In this document: one piece after another, positions 1 through 5,192 of the stretch | Layout of the letters: every line of letters starts with the position of its first letter | Position numbering within the stretch: the stretch's first letter is position 1 | From: Gemmatimonadaceae bacterium | GTDB taxonomy: Bacteria; Gemmatimonadota; Gemmatimonadetes; Gemmatimonadales; Gemmatimonadaceae | Direction of reading: 5' to 3' | DNA length: 5,192 bases | NCBI GenBank assembly: GCA_017881545.1 | Contig: JADGQU010000214.1 | Span: forward strand, 1-5,192 | Translations under genes and position numbers: made by a program | Notes under the pieces: model-generated | The model's database searches: none | Seen by the model: only the letters and a program-made list of their open reading frames with translations | Told to the model about the DNA's origin: nothing

Positions 1-604
1 CTACACGTTCGCCAATCCATTTCTGAATGAGGTCGGCGCGCCCAATCCCGCCTTCATTCAGACATTCGGGCAGTGGTCCGAGATCGGCTTCATGCTGCTG
101 CTGCCGTTCGCGCTGCGGAAGTTCGGGATCAAGGTCATCATGCTCGTGGGCATGGCGGCGTGGGCGCTCCGCTATCTGGCGTTCGGAATGGGTGCGGTCG
201 GTCCTGTAATGTCGCTCATCTACATCGGAATTCTGCTCCACGGCGTGTGCTACGATTTCTTCTTCGTCAGCGGGCAGATCTACACCGACCAGCGCGCCGG
301 CGAGAAGGTCCGCGCCGCCGCGCAGGGACTCATCAACTTCGTCACCAACGGGCTCGGCTACTTCATCGGCGCGTTCGTATCGGGCGCGGTCGTGAACCGG
401 TACGCAACGGCGAACGCCGCGTGCACCGATGCGGCGGCAGCTGCGCACCAGTGCCTCAAGGTCACGCACGACTGGCATTCGATCTGGCTCGTACCATCGG
501 CCGGCGCCCTCTTGGTCTTCATCCTGTTCGCGTTCCTCTTCAGGCCGAAAGGCGGGAACACGGGCTCGGTCAATGAAGCCGGCGCGGCGGGAGCGCCGGC
601 ATAG
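1..604 (+). CDS. Nucleoside:H+ symporter family MFS transporter (NupG/XapB type), C-terminal part
   Basis: Inner-membrane permease expected to import nucleosides with protons. Only the last 200 residues are present; the reading frame is open from base 2 and the start lies upstream of the window. Several hydrophobic stretches with short loops are visible. From memory, the text matches the C-terminal half of E. coli NupG block by block: FGIKVIMLVGMAAWALRY (NupG has YGIKTVMLMSMVAWVLRF), HGVCYDFFFVSGQIYTDQ (NupG YGCAFDFFNISGSVFVEQ), RAAAQGLINFVTNGLG, and DWHSIWLV before the last helix. Before that helix there is a short Ala-rich insert with two cysteines (around NAACTDAAAAAHQC) that NupG lacks and that may lie in a periplasmic loop. 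The protein ends in a hydrophilic Gly/Ala tail. The family assignment is firm; the substrate is inferred from the family, and XapB-like xanthosine use cannot be excluded. Confidence 0.88.
   Translation, partial: YTFANPFLNEVGAPNPAFIQTFGQWSEIGFMLLLPFALRKFGIKVIMLVGMAAWALRYLAFGMGAVGPVMSLIYIGILLHGVCYDFFFVSGQIYTDQRAGEKVRAAAQGLINFVTNGLGYFIGAFVSGAVVNRYATANAACTDAAAAAHQCLKVTHDWHSIWLVPSAGALLVFILFAFLFRPKGGNTGSVNEAGAAGAPA
578..600 (+). other. GC-only 8-bp hairpin at the end of the symporter gene
   Basis: GCCGGCGC (578-585) and GCGCCGGC (593-600) are perfectly complementary around a 7-base loop, and the stop codon follows at 602. No T-tract follows (the next bases are ATAGAGCGATAG), so it is not a canonical rho-independent terminator. 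It could slow transcription or protect the mRNA 3' end. It could equally be a by-product of Ala/Gly codons in a GC-rich tail. Confidence 0.4.
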
Positions 605-711
605 AGCGATAGACTGGGGGGGTGGCTCCTCGGCTGAGTACCCTGTAGAGATCATCGGCCCGCAAGACAAACTTCGGGTCGATGGCGCTGTCCGCGCTGA
701 ACCAAATTCCA

Positions 712-734
712 TTTTGAATCGTATGGATTCAGAA
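712..734 (+). promoter_or_regulatory. Inverted repeat in the spacer ahead of the small membrane protein gene
   Basis: TGAATC (715-720) and GATTCA (726-731) form a perfect 6-bp inverted repeat around GTATG. Adding T712-A734, T713-A733 and a T714-G732 wobble gives nine pairs. It lies 23 bases before the start codon at 758 and is AT-rich in a GC-rich setting, as expected of an operator or a leader structure. The 605-757 spacer also has a run of seven G (616-622). I found no convincing -35/-10 pair, tRNA or further gene there. The regulatory role is inference. Confidence 0.3.
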
Positions 735-757
735 CCCTCTCCATCTGGTGCGCGCAA

Positions 758-1060
758 ATGAGTGATCCGGCAAACGTAATGGTCGCGCTGTTCGCGTTCG
801 GCTCGGTTGCGTATTCGATAAGCATGATCGCCAAGGCGGTCGGTGGCCGCCGGAAGGAGGGAACCCGGCTCGGAGGAGATTCGATGCCGTCACTCGCTGA
901 GGCGAGACTCGCGCGCATCGAGCAGGCAGTCGAAGCAATCGCCCTCGAGGTGGAGCGGATCTCGGAAGGCCAGCGGTTCACGACGAAACTCCTGAGCGAA
1001 CAGGCACGCCCAGCGCCAAAACCGCTGCAAAGGCAGGTTTCAGGCAACACGCCCATCTGA
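758..1060 (+). CDS. Small single-helix membrane protein with C-terminal coiled coil, function unknown
   Basis: A 100-residue protein I cannot name. Residues 7-28 (VMVALFAFGSVAYSISMIAKAV) are one hydrophobic segment, followed by a basic patch (GGRRKEGTRLGG, 29-40) that suggests a cytoplasmic C-terminus by the positive-inside rule. Residues about 46-80 form an amphipathic, heptad-like helix (LARIEQAVEAIALEVERISE) likely to oligomerise. The tail is Pro/Gln-rich and unstructured. I recall similar helix-plus-coiled-coil proteins as common in Gemmatimonadota. The start at 758 is chosen because it includes the membrane helix, but its Shine-Dalgarno is weak; a much better one serves the in-frame ATG at 884 (residue 43). 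The gene is 10 bases from the lipoprotein gene, so the two are probably co-transcribed. It could anchor or scaffold a partner, but nothing visible fixes a role. Confidence 0.78.
   Translation: MSDPANVMVALFAFGSVAYSISMIAKAVGGRRKEGTRLGGDSMPSLAEARLARIEQAVEAIALEVERISEGQRFTTKLLSEQARPAPKPLQRQVSGNTPI
872..886 (+). promoter_or_regulatory. Strong Shine-Dalgarno and internal in-frame ATG inside the small membrane protein gene
   Basis: GGAGGAGA (872-879) sits a few bases before an ATG at 884-886 that is in frame with the surrounding gene. Initiation here would give a 58-residue soluble protein, starting MPSLAEARLARIEQ, made of the coiled coil alone. A second purine-rich stretch, GGAAGGAGGG, lies at about 852-861. 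The outer start at 758 lacks any comparable site. Either the gene has two products, or the inner start is the main one and the membrane segment is mis-assigned. Confidence 0.4.
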
Positions 1061-1070
1061 TCGAGGCTTA

Positions 1071-1304
1071 ATGTCACAACGAGCAATCACACTCGCCGGC
1101 GTCGCACTTACGATAGTGCTCGCTGGCTGCGGCAAGGACGAATCGGCGGAGAACAAGCCGGTGCGAACGCAGCGAGAGAAGGACAGCATCCTCGCCAACT
1201 CCTCGATCCCTTACGCAGGGGCGGTAAAGAAGGCGATGAAGGTGGCCGACTCCGCCACGGCGCGGCAGGGCCGTATGGTCGACACGACTCCGGAATCCCC
1301 CTGA
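1071..1304 (+). CDS. Small predicted lipoprotein, function unknown
   Basis: A 77-residue secreted protein with a clear lipoprotein signal: MSQR, a hydrophobic core (AITLAGVALTIV), then the lipobox L17-A18-G19-C20. Cys20 should be lipidated and become the mature N-terminus. Residue +2 is Gly rather than Asp, which by the E. coli rule favours the outer membrane. The mature part is short, hydrophilic and charged: an early acidic/lysine segment, then REKDSILANSSIPYAGAVKKAMKVADS, which could form a helix, then a disordered C-terminus. No enzymatic or known binding domain is visible. GAGG at 1063-1066 is a plausible but close ribosome site. The gene starts 10 bases after the membrane/coiled-coil gene and ends 41 bases before the efflux permease. 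The lipobox makes a real gene likely; the role is unknown. Confidence 0.8.
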   Translation: MSQRAITLAGVALTIVLAGCGKDESAENKPVRTQREKDSILANSSIPYAGAVKKAMKVADSATARQGRMVDTTPESP

Positions 1305-1332
1305 GCCGGAGCTTGTGGGACGGGGCTTGCAT

Positions 1333-1355
1333 CGACTGACGCCCGATGTCAGTCG
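1333..1355 (+). promoter_or_regulatory. Perfect inverted repeat spanning the efflux permease start codon
   Basis: CGACTGAC (1333-1340) and GTCAGTCG (1348-1355) are exact reverse complements around a 7-base spacer, GCCCGAT. The A and T of the ATG (1346-1347) are in the loop and the G begins the right stem. In mRNA this would fold over the initiation site. In DNA it has the shape of a dimeric-regulator operator (TGAC-N7-GTCA core). The gene has no strong Shine-Dalgarno, and an in-frame stop at 1337-1339 means no earlier start is possible. Chance occurrence in GC-rich DNA remains possible. Confidence 0.45.
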
Positions 1356-2965
1356 CTAGCGCAGTCGAACAGGAATCAACTGAACCCGATGACGAGCCGC
1401 TCGTAGAGCCGCTCGCCGCGCCGCTTGAGGGTGCGCCGCACAAATACCTGATCGCGTTCGCGGTCGTGCTCGCGGCGCTCATGCAGGTCATCGACAGCTC
1501 GATCGTCAACGTCGCGCTGCCGGACATGATGGGGAACCTCGGTGCGAGCCTCGACGAGATCGCGTGGGTCTCCACCGGATACATCCTCGCCAGTGTCATC
1601 ATCATCCCTCTCACCGGCTGGCTCGGGGAATTCTTCGGCCGCAAGCGCTATTTCGTCGGCTCGATCATCCTCTTCACGATTGCGAGCTTCCTCTGCGGCG
1701 CCTCGCATTCCCTGGGCGCGCTCGTCTTCTGGCGAATCGTCCAGGGCTTGGGCGGCGGCGCTCTGATGACCGTCTCGCAGGCGGTGCTGTTCGAATCCTT
1801 CCCGCGAAAGGAAGCCGGCACCGCGATGGCGTTGTTCGGGCTCGGCGTGATGGTGGGCCCGACGATTGGCCCGACGCTCGGAGGGTGGCTCACCGACAAC
1901 TACGGCTGGCCATGGATCTTTTACGTCAATCTTCCGGTCGGCATACTCGCGGCCGCGATGATCATCGGCTACGTGCACGATCCGGAGTACCAGCGACGCC
2001 CGCCCTCGGTGGACTACATGGGAATCGCGTTGCTCGCGGTGAGTGTCGGCTCGCTTCAGTACCTGCTCGAGCAGGGACAGCGCGAGGACTGGTTCGACTC
2101 ACGGTTGATGATCCTGCTCGCCGTCACCGGGATCGTGACTGGAGCAGCGCTCGTGTGGCGCGAGCTGACCATCGACTTTCCCGTGATCGACTTCCGCGTC
2201 CTGAAGCACCGGCAGATGTGGGTCGGAACGTTCCTCGGCGTCGTCATGGGAGTTGGTCTCTACGCGTCGGTGTTTACGCTGCCGGTTTTTCTGCAGAGCA
2301 ATCTCAGGATGACGGCCCAGCAAACGGGCATCGTCCTCCTCCCCGGAGCGTTGGCGACAGCGGTCTCGATGGCGGTTGTCGGAAGGCTCACGAACAAGTT
2401 CGATCCGCGCGCGCTGATCACGATTGGCGCGCTGCTCTTTGCCGGGGCGATGTTCAAGCTCTCGACAATCACCGGTGAGAGTGGCAGCAGTGATTTCTTC
2501 TGGGCGCTCATCATGCGCGGTTTCGGCCTCGGGATGATGTTCGTTCCGCTCACGACCGTCACGCTGGCGGAGCTGAGCCCGCGCGAGCTGGGCCAGGGCT
2601 CGGGTCTCTACAACTTCTTCCGGCAGCTGGGCGGCTCGCTCGGCATTGCGGCAATAGCGACGCTCCTATCTCACTACACGGCCCAATTCCGCGCGATTCT
2701 GGCCGAGCACATCTCCGTTGGCGATGCTACGACGCTGGGCAGGCTGGACATGCTCACGCGCGCGTTCATCGCGAGAGGGACGGATCCATGGACCGCGCGC
2801 CAACGGGCGCTCGAGCTTCTCGACCGCGAGCTGATGGGGCAGGCGAGTGTGATAGCCTACAGCCGCATCTACGTCCTCAGCGCCGTGCTGATTCTCTCTC
2901 TGATTCCCTTGTTGGTGCTGGTGAAGCACAAGAAGGGGGCCGCGGTGCAGCACGTCATGGAGTAG
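1346..2965 (+). CDS. emrB: DHA2-family (EmrB/QacA type) drug:H+ antiporter, 14 TM
   Basis: Inner-membrane efflux permease that exchanges hydrophobic drugs or other toxic compounds for protons. It is 539 residues, close to the family norm (about 500-515 for EmrB), and appears complete. Family landmarks occur in order: TM1 with motif D1, DSSIVNVALPDM (50-61); motif A in loop 2-3, GWLGEFFGRKR (91-101); the TM4 motif B region FWRIVQGLGGGAL with Arg130 (128-140); motif C of antiporters, GLGVMVGPTIGPTLGGW (165-181), followed by WPWIFYVNLPVG (188-199); then QYLLEQGQREDWF (238-250) and RQLGGSLGIAAIATLL (426-441). A long loop (about 443-500) precedes the last helix, as in EmrB. The first 33 residues are an acidic, Pro-rich hydrophilic extension. 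No EmrA-type membrane-fusion gene or TolC is within reach, so the partner is encoded elsewhere or the pump works alone. Substrate cannot be read from the sequence. Confidence 0.95.
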   Translation: MSVASAVEQESTEPDDEPLVEPLAAPLEGAPHKYLIAFAVVLAALMQVIDSSIVNVALPDMMGNLGASLDEIAWVSTGYILASVIIIPLTGWLGEFFGRKRYFVGSIILFTIASFLCGASHSLGALVFWRIVQGLGGGALMTVSQAVLFESFPRKEAGTAMALFGLGVMVGPTIGPTLGGWLTDNYGWPWIFYVNLPVGILAAAMIIGYVHDPEYQRRPPSVDYMGIALLAVSVGSLQYLLEQGQREDWFDSRLMILLAVTGIVTGAALVWRELTIDFPVIDFRVLKHRQMWVGTFLGVVMGVGLYASVFTLPVFLQSNLRMTAQQTGIVLLPGALATAVSMAVVGRLTNKFDPRALITIGALLFAGAMFKLSTITGESGSSDFFWALIMRGFGLGMMFVPLTTVTLAELSPRELGQGSGLYNFFRQLGGSLGIAAIATLLSHYTAQFRAILAEHISVGDATTLGRLDMLTRAFIARGTDPWTARQRALELLDRELMGQASVIAYSRIYVLSAVLILSLIPLLVLVKHKKGAAVQHVME

Positions 2966-2996
2966 GCCGGGAGAAAGAACTTTGTAATGAGAGGCA

Positions 2997-3029
2997 GCTG
3001 CCTGCTGCCCGCTGAACGCTACCTGCTGC
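2997..3029 (-). repeat. Left arm of inverted pair of GGCAGCR heptamer repeats
   Basis: Read on the minus strand, this stretch and its flank break into 7-base units: GGCAGCA, GGTAGCG, TTCAGCG, GGCAGCA, GGCAGCT. It mirrors the array at 3120-3160. The outer 17 bases (2997-3013) are a perfect reverse complement of 3143-3159, and 3021-3029 of 3120-3128. The arms differ in length by 7 bases, that is, by one repeat unit. It lies just downstream of the efflux permease stop, in the spacer between convergent genes. Confidence 0.8.
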
Positions 3030-3119
3030 CCGCCGCAAACGTCCTGACAGCACTACCGGGCGACTGGGTACAAGCAACTGCTCTCGCCATAACGCCACAA
3101 GGAACGGTCCCGTCGGCTT

Positions 3120-3160
3120 GCAGCAGGTAGCGGGCAGCGTGAAGCGGGCAGCAGGCAGCA
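3120..3160 (+). repeat. Right arm of inverted pair of GGCAGCR heptamer repeats
   Basis: From 3126 the sequence reads as five consecutive 7-base units: GGTAGCG, GGCAGCG, TGAAGCG, GGCAGCA, GGCAGCA, preceded by GCAGCA at 3120-3125. Together with 2997-3029 it could form a long stem in transcripts from either side, enclosing about 90 bases (3030-3119) in which I see no gene or further structure. Short ORFs across it read as repetitive Ala/Gly/Arg text and are not genes. Confidence 0.8.
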
Positions 3161-3174
3161 GTGTAGTTAGGCGG

Positions 3175-3206
3175 AAAACAAAACGCCCTCGGGTCACGAG
3201 GGCGTT
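3175..3206 (-). terminator. Rho-independent terminator of the pilT transcription unit
   Basis: AACGCCCTCG (3182-3191) pairs perfectly with CGAGGGCGTT (3197-3206) around a 5-base loop. On the minus strand the stem is followed directly by a T-rich run (plus-strand AAAACAAAA at 3175-3183 overlaps the stem foot). It starts 20 bases after the pilT stop codon. In the plus direction the stem is followed only by CTTGAAG, so it should end the emrB transcript poorly, if at all. Confidence 0.88.
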
Positions 3207-3226
3207 CTTGAAGCATACAGATCCGT

Positions 3227-4894
3227 CTACCGAGCGGGTGCGGTGCGCCCAGCGGGCTTGGTGGGCGCCTCGTTCGCGTTGCCAGCGCCCTTCGCGTCCT
3301 CAACATCAGCAAAGCTGACATCCTTGCCGCGGTGCTTCAGCATGTTGATGATGCCGACCTTGTCGGTCGCCTTGAGATACGCTTCCTGTGGCTCGACCTT
3401 GTTCGCATCGACGAGCTCGATCAGAGCATCGTTCATTGTCACCATTCCGAGTCTGCGCGACGTCTGAAGCACCGAGGGCAGTTGGAACGTCTTGCCTTCG
3501 CGAATCAGGTTCGACACCGACGGCGTCGAAAGCATGATCTCGCGCGCGGCGACTCGTCCGCCGCCGATCTTCTTGCAGAGAACCTGCGAGATGACTCCCT
3601 TGAGCGACTCCGAGAGCATCACGCGGATCTGCGCCTGACGGTCGGGCGGGAACTGATCGATGACGCGATCCACCGTGCTCACGGCGGTCGACGTATGAAC
3701 GGTGCCGAAGACCAGGTGACCCGTCTCGGCGGTCTCGATCGCCATCGACACGGTCTCCAGATCGCGAAGCTCACCGACGAGCACGATATCGGGATCCTCG
3801 CGCAGCGCCGCGCGGAGCGCGTGCTTGAACGACGAGGTGTGCACGCCCACGTGCCGCTGCGTGATGAGGCACTTCTTGCTCTCGTGGACGAACTCGATCG
3901 GATCCTCGATCGTGATGACGTGATCCGAGCGCGTGCGGTTGATCAGGTCGATCAGCGCGCAGAGCGTAGTCGATTTGCCCGAGCCGGTGGGGCCGGTGAC
4001 GAGCACCAGTCCTTTCGTCAGGTGACAAAGGCGCTGCACTTCCTGCGAAATGCCCATCTGTTCGACGGTCACAACGGCGGCTGGAATCGCGCGGAAAACG
4101 GCGCCTGTTCCTCTGCGTTCGCGAAGCGCGTTACCCCGGAATCGGGCGATACCTTCGATCTCGTGCGCAAAGTCGGTGTCGTTGATCTCCCTGAACTCTT
4201 GGCGGTTGATCTCGAGCATCACTGTGCTCAGCATCGCGTCGATCTCCTCTGAGCTTAGCACCGGCTCATTGGGAATCGCAGATATCTCCCCGCTTCCACG
4301 AAGCATTGGCGGCGATCCGGCGCGCAGATGCAGGTCCGACGCTCCCTTGCTCACCAATAGCCGCAGCAACGATTCGATCTTCTCGAACGCGCGGTTGTCC
4401 GTTGGTGCAACCCGTGATTCCTGTACTGTCACGATTTCTGGGCGAGAGGTTTCGACGCGCGGAGCCGCGGCTGCGGCTTGCGGAGCTGGGGACGGGACCT
4501 GCACAGCGGGCGTCGCCGACACTGGCTTCGTAGCCGGCGCTTGCGGAGCCGTCGTTTGGGACTGAGCCCCATTGCGCTTGGCACCGTTCACCGAACCAGC
4601 TTTCGGCTGGATTCGGGCGATGATCTTCCCGTTCTGCGAGAGCCCAACTTCAAACGTCCCGTCCGCGCACGAGTACTCGAAGCTCACCGAGCCCTTGGCG
4701 TCGAGTGAATGCGGCTGATCGACGGGCGCAATCTCGCGCACCAGCGTGAGGATCTGCGCGCTCGTGAGCGGCTGCTTCATCACGGGGCGGGCGGAATCCT
4801 TGATCATCACCGTGGCGACGTCGCCCTCGGCAAGTATGAGCGCCGAGGCGTTGTTGGTTTTCAGGAGGTTGAGAAAGCGATCTAGCTGCGCCAT
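3227..4894 (-). CDS. pilT: PilT-type type IV pilus retraction ATPase with duplicated N-terminal domain
   Basis: Cytoplasmic hexameric ATPase that drives pilus retraction (twitching motility, surface attachment, DNA uptake). The 555 residues fall into four parts. Residues 2-97 are a degenerate copy of the PilT N-terminal domain (LLKTNNASALILAEG ... FEYSCADGTFEVG ... RIQP). Residues 98-167 are an Ala/Pro/Thr/Gln linker. Residues 171-272 are the canonical N-terminal domain (GASDLHLRAGSPPMLR, RFRGNALRERRGTGAVFRAIP). The rest is the RecA-like motor: Walker A GPTGSGKST (301-309), Asp box ITIEDPIEF (327-335), Walker B IVLVGELRD with Glu375, His box GHLVFGTVHT (392-401), and SNLIRE (461-466), matching PilT's AIRNLIRE and favouring PilT over PilB. 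Known PilTs are about 345-370 residues. The ATG at 4894 is chosen over an in-frame TTG at 4921 because it follows the upstream stop by one base. A terminator closes the unit. PilU-like function is the main alternative. Confidence 0.95.
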   Translation of the reverse strand: MAQLDRFLNLLKTNNASALILAEGDVATVMIKDSARPVMKQPLTSAQILTLVREIAPVDQPHSLDAKGSVSFEYSCADGTFEVGLSQNGKIIARIQPKAGSVNGAKRNGAQSQTTAPQAPATKPVSATPAVQVPSPAPQAAAAAPRVETSRPEIVTVQESRVAPTDNRAFEKIESLLRLLVSKGASDLHLRAGSPPMLRGSGEISAIPNEPVLSSEEIDAMLSTVMLEINRQEFREINDTDFAHEIEGIARFRGNALRERRGTGAVFRAIPAAVVTVEQMGISQEVQRLCHLTKGLVLVTGPTGSGKSTTLCALIDLINRTRSDHVITIEDPIEFVHESKKCLITQRHVGVHTSSFKHALRAALREDPDIVLVGELRDLETVSMAIETAETGHLVFGTVHTSTAVSTVDRVIDQFPPDRQAQIRVMLSESLKGVISQVLCKKIGGGRVAAREIMLSTPSVSNLIREGKTFQLPSVLQTSRRLGMVTMNDALIELVDANKVEPQEAYLKATDKVGIINMLKHRGKDVSFADVEDAKGAGNANEAPTKPAGRTAPAR

Positions 4895-4895
4895 T

Positions 4896-5192
4896 TCAGT
4901 CCAGTGGACGAACGCGGTCAATCATGGAGCGATTGATCAGGCGCGCTTCGTTTGAGGTATATAAAGTGAGAAACCGCGCCGTGAGCGCGTTCAGATAGTC
5001 GAGCACCCGCGCCCTTGCCGGAGGCGCATCAAGGCGAATGGAGCCGAGGCGCACTTCGCCACCGACGAGGATCACCTGAAGCAAGGCCGTTGGCGTCGGC
5101 GCCTCGCGGGGAGGCTGGTCGGAGATTTCGCCATGGTCGACCGCGGCTTCGGCGACGCGTTCCTTTGAGACCAGGATCACTTCGCCGTTTGG
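4896..5192 (-). CDS. Conserved-looking small protein upstream of pilT, N-terminus cut by window edge, function unknown
   Basis: The frame is open from the window edge to a TGA at 4896-4898 and encodes 98 visible residues; the true start lies at the GTG at 5180 or beyond the edge. The first visible residues (PNGEVILVSKERVAEAAVDHGEISDQ) look polar and linker-like. A compact beta-rich segment follows: ALLQVILVGGEVRLGSIRLDAPPARARVLDYLNALTARFLTLYTSNEARLINRSMIDRVRPLD. The pattern (hydrophobic strand, Gly turn, second strand, LN...FLTL, INRSMIDRV) resembles small domains of unknown function such as DUF6812; I recall this only vaguely and have not checked it. The stop is separated from the pilT ATG by a single base, implying translational coupling and a shared transcript. 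A role with the pilus motor is inferred from context alone. No signal peptide or membrane helix is visible. Confidence 0.72.
   Translation of the reverse strand, partial: PNGEVILVSKERVAEAAVDHGEISDQPPREAPTPTALLQVILVGGEVRLGSIRLDAPPARARVLDYLNALTARFLTLYTSNEARLINRSMIDRVRPLD

Noticed and set aside
73..576. Alternative frame of 167 codons inside the nucleoside symporter
   Set aside because: The other frame matches NupG in several blocks; this one is Arg-rich noise.
578..600. Rho-independent terminator for the symporter gene
   Set aside because: The stem is strong but no T-tract follows and the stem lies inside the coding sequence, so it is kept only as a hairpin.
652..1086. Minus-strand frame of 144 codons over the 758-1060 gene
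   Set aside because: Low-complexity Ser/Arg/Pro text with no motif, while the plus-strand gene has a clean membrane helix and coiled coil.
1376..1978. Minus-strand frame of 200 codons opposite emrB
   Set aside because: Very rich in Arg, Glu and Asp without domains; a mirror image of a GC-rich coding strand.
1564..2478. Plus-strand frame of 304 codons overlapping emrB
   Set aside because: An out-of-frame reading of emrB rich in Arg, Pro and Ala; emrB itself has all family motifs over this stretch.
2997..3160. CRISPR array or insertion-sequence ends at the repeat pair
   Set aside because: Units are only 7 bases without regular spacers, the 90-base interior holds no transposase, and I see no target-site duplication at the flanks.
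3332..4252. Long plus-strand frame (306 codons) opposite pilT
   Set aside because: It lies wholly inside the well-supported pilT gene and its protein is Arg/His/Asp-rich with no recognisable domain, typical of antisense frames in GC-rich DNA.
4895..4921. TTG start for pilT adding nine residues
   Set aside because: It would overlap the upstream gene; the ATG at 4894 follows that gene's stop by one base and begins MAQLDRF, a natural helix start.

Overview
The window looks like a chromosomal fragment of a GC-rich, Gram-negative-type bacterium, most likely Gemmatimonadota. Three observations support this: the small membrane protein carries a helix with the text RIEQAVEAIALEVERISEGQRF that I associate from memory with that phylum, it is followed by a small Cys-lipoprotein of a similar flavour, and there is a type IV pilus retraction ATPase with a long N-terminal extension. 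The assignment is an inference and no search was run. Nothing in the window (no integrase, transposase, phage gene or tRNA) marks it as an obvious mobile region.

Layout, plus strand (1-2965): the window opens inside the C-terminal half of a NupG/XapB-type nucleoside:proton symporter (stop at 604). After a 153-base spacer comes a 100-residue protein with one membrane helix and an amphipathic coiled-coil helix (758-1060). Ten bases later is a 77-residue lipoprotein (1071-1304), and 41 bases after that a complete 14-TM drug-efflux permease of the DHA2/EmrB family (1346-2965). The last three genes are close enough to be one transcript. The permease start codon lies in a perfect 8-bp inverted repeat.

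Convergent junction (2966-3226): this 261-base spacer holds two oppositely oriented copies of an imperfect heptamer array (consensus GGCAGCR) about 90 bases apart. It also holds a clear rho-independent terminator facing the minus strand.

Minus strand (5192-3227): a small beta-rich protein of unknown function, cut by the right edge of the window, is followed after one base (TGA-A-ATG) by a PilT-type pilus ATPase. The PilT is 555 residues, far longer than the usual 345-370. The extra N-terminal part looks like a second, degenerate copy of PilT's own N-terminal domain joined by an Ala/Pro linker. The one-base junction fixes the PilT start at 4894 and suggests the two proteins are made together.

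The two halves have no obvious functional link: the left side is transport and envelope, the right side is pilus retraction. The points most worth following are the double-domain PilT with its coupled partner, the paired heptamer arrays, and the hairpin over the efflux-pump start codon.
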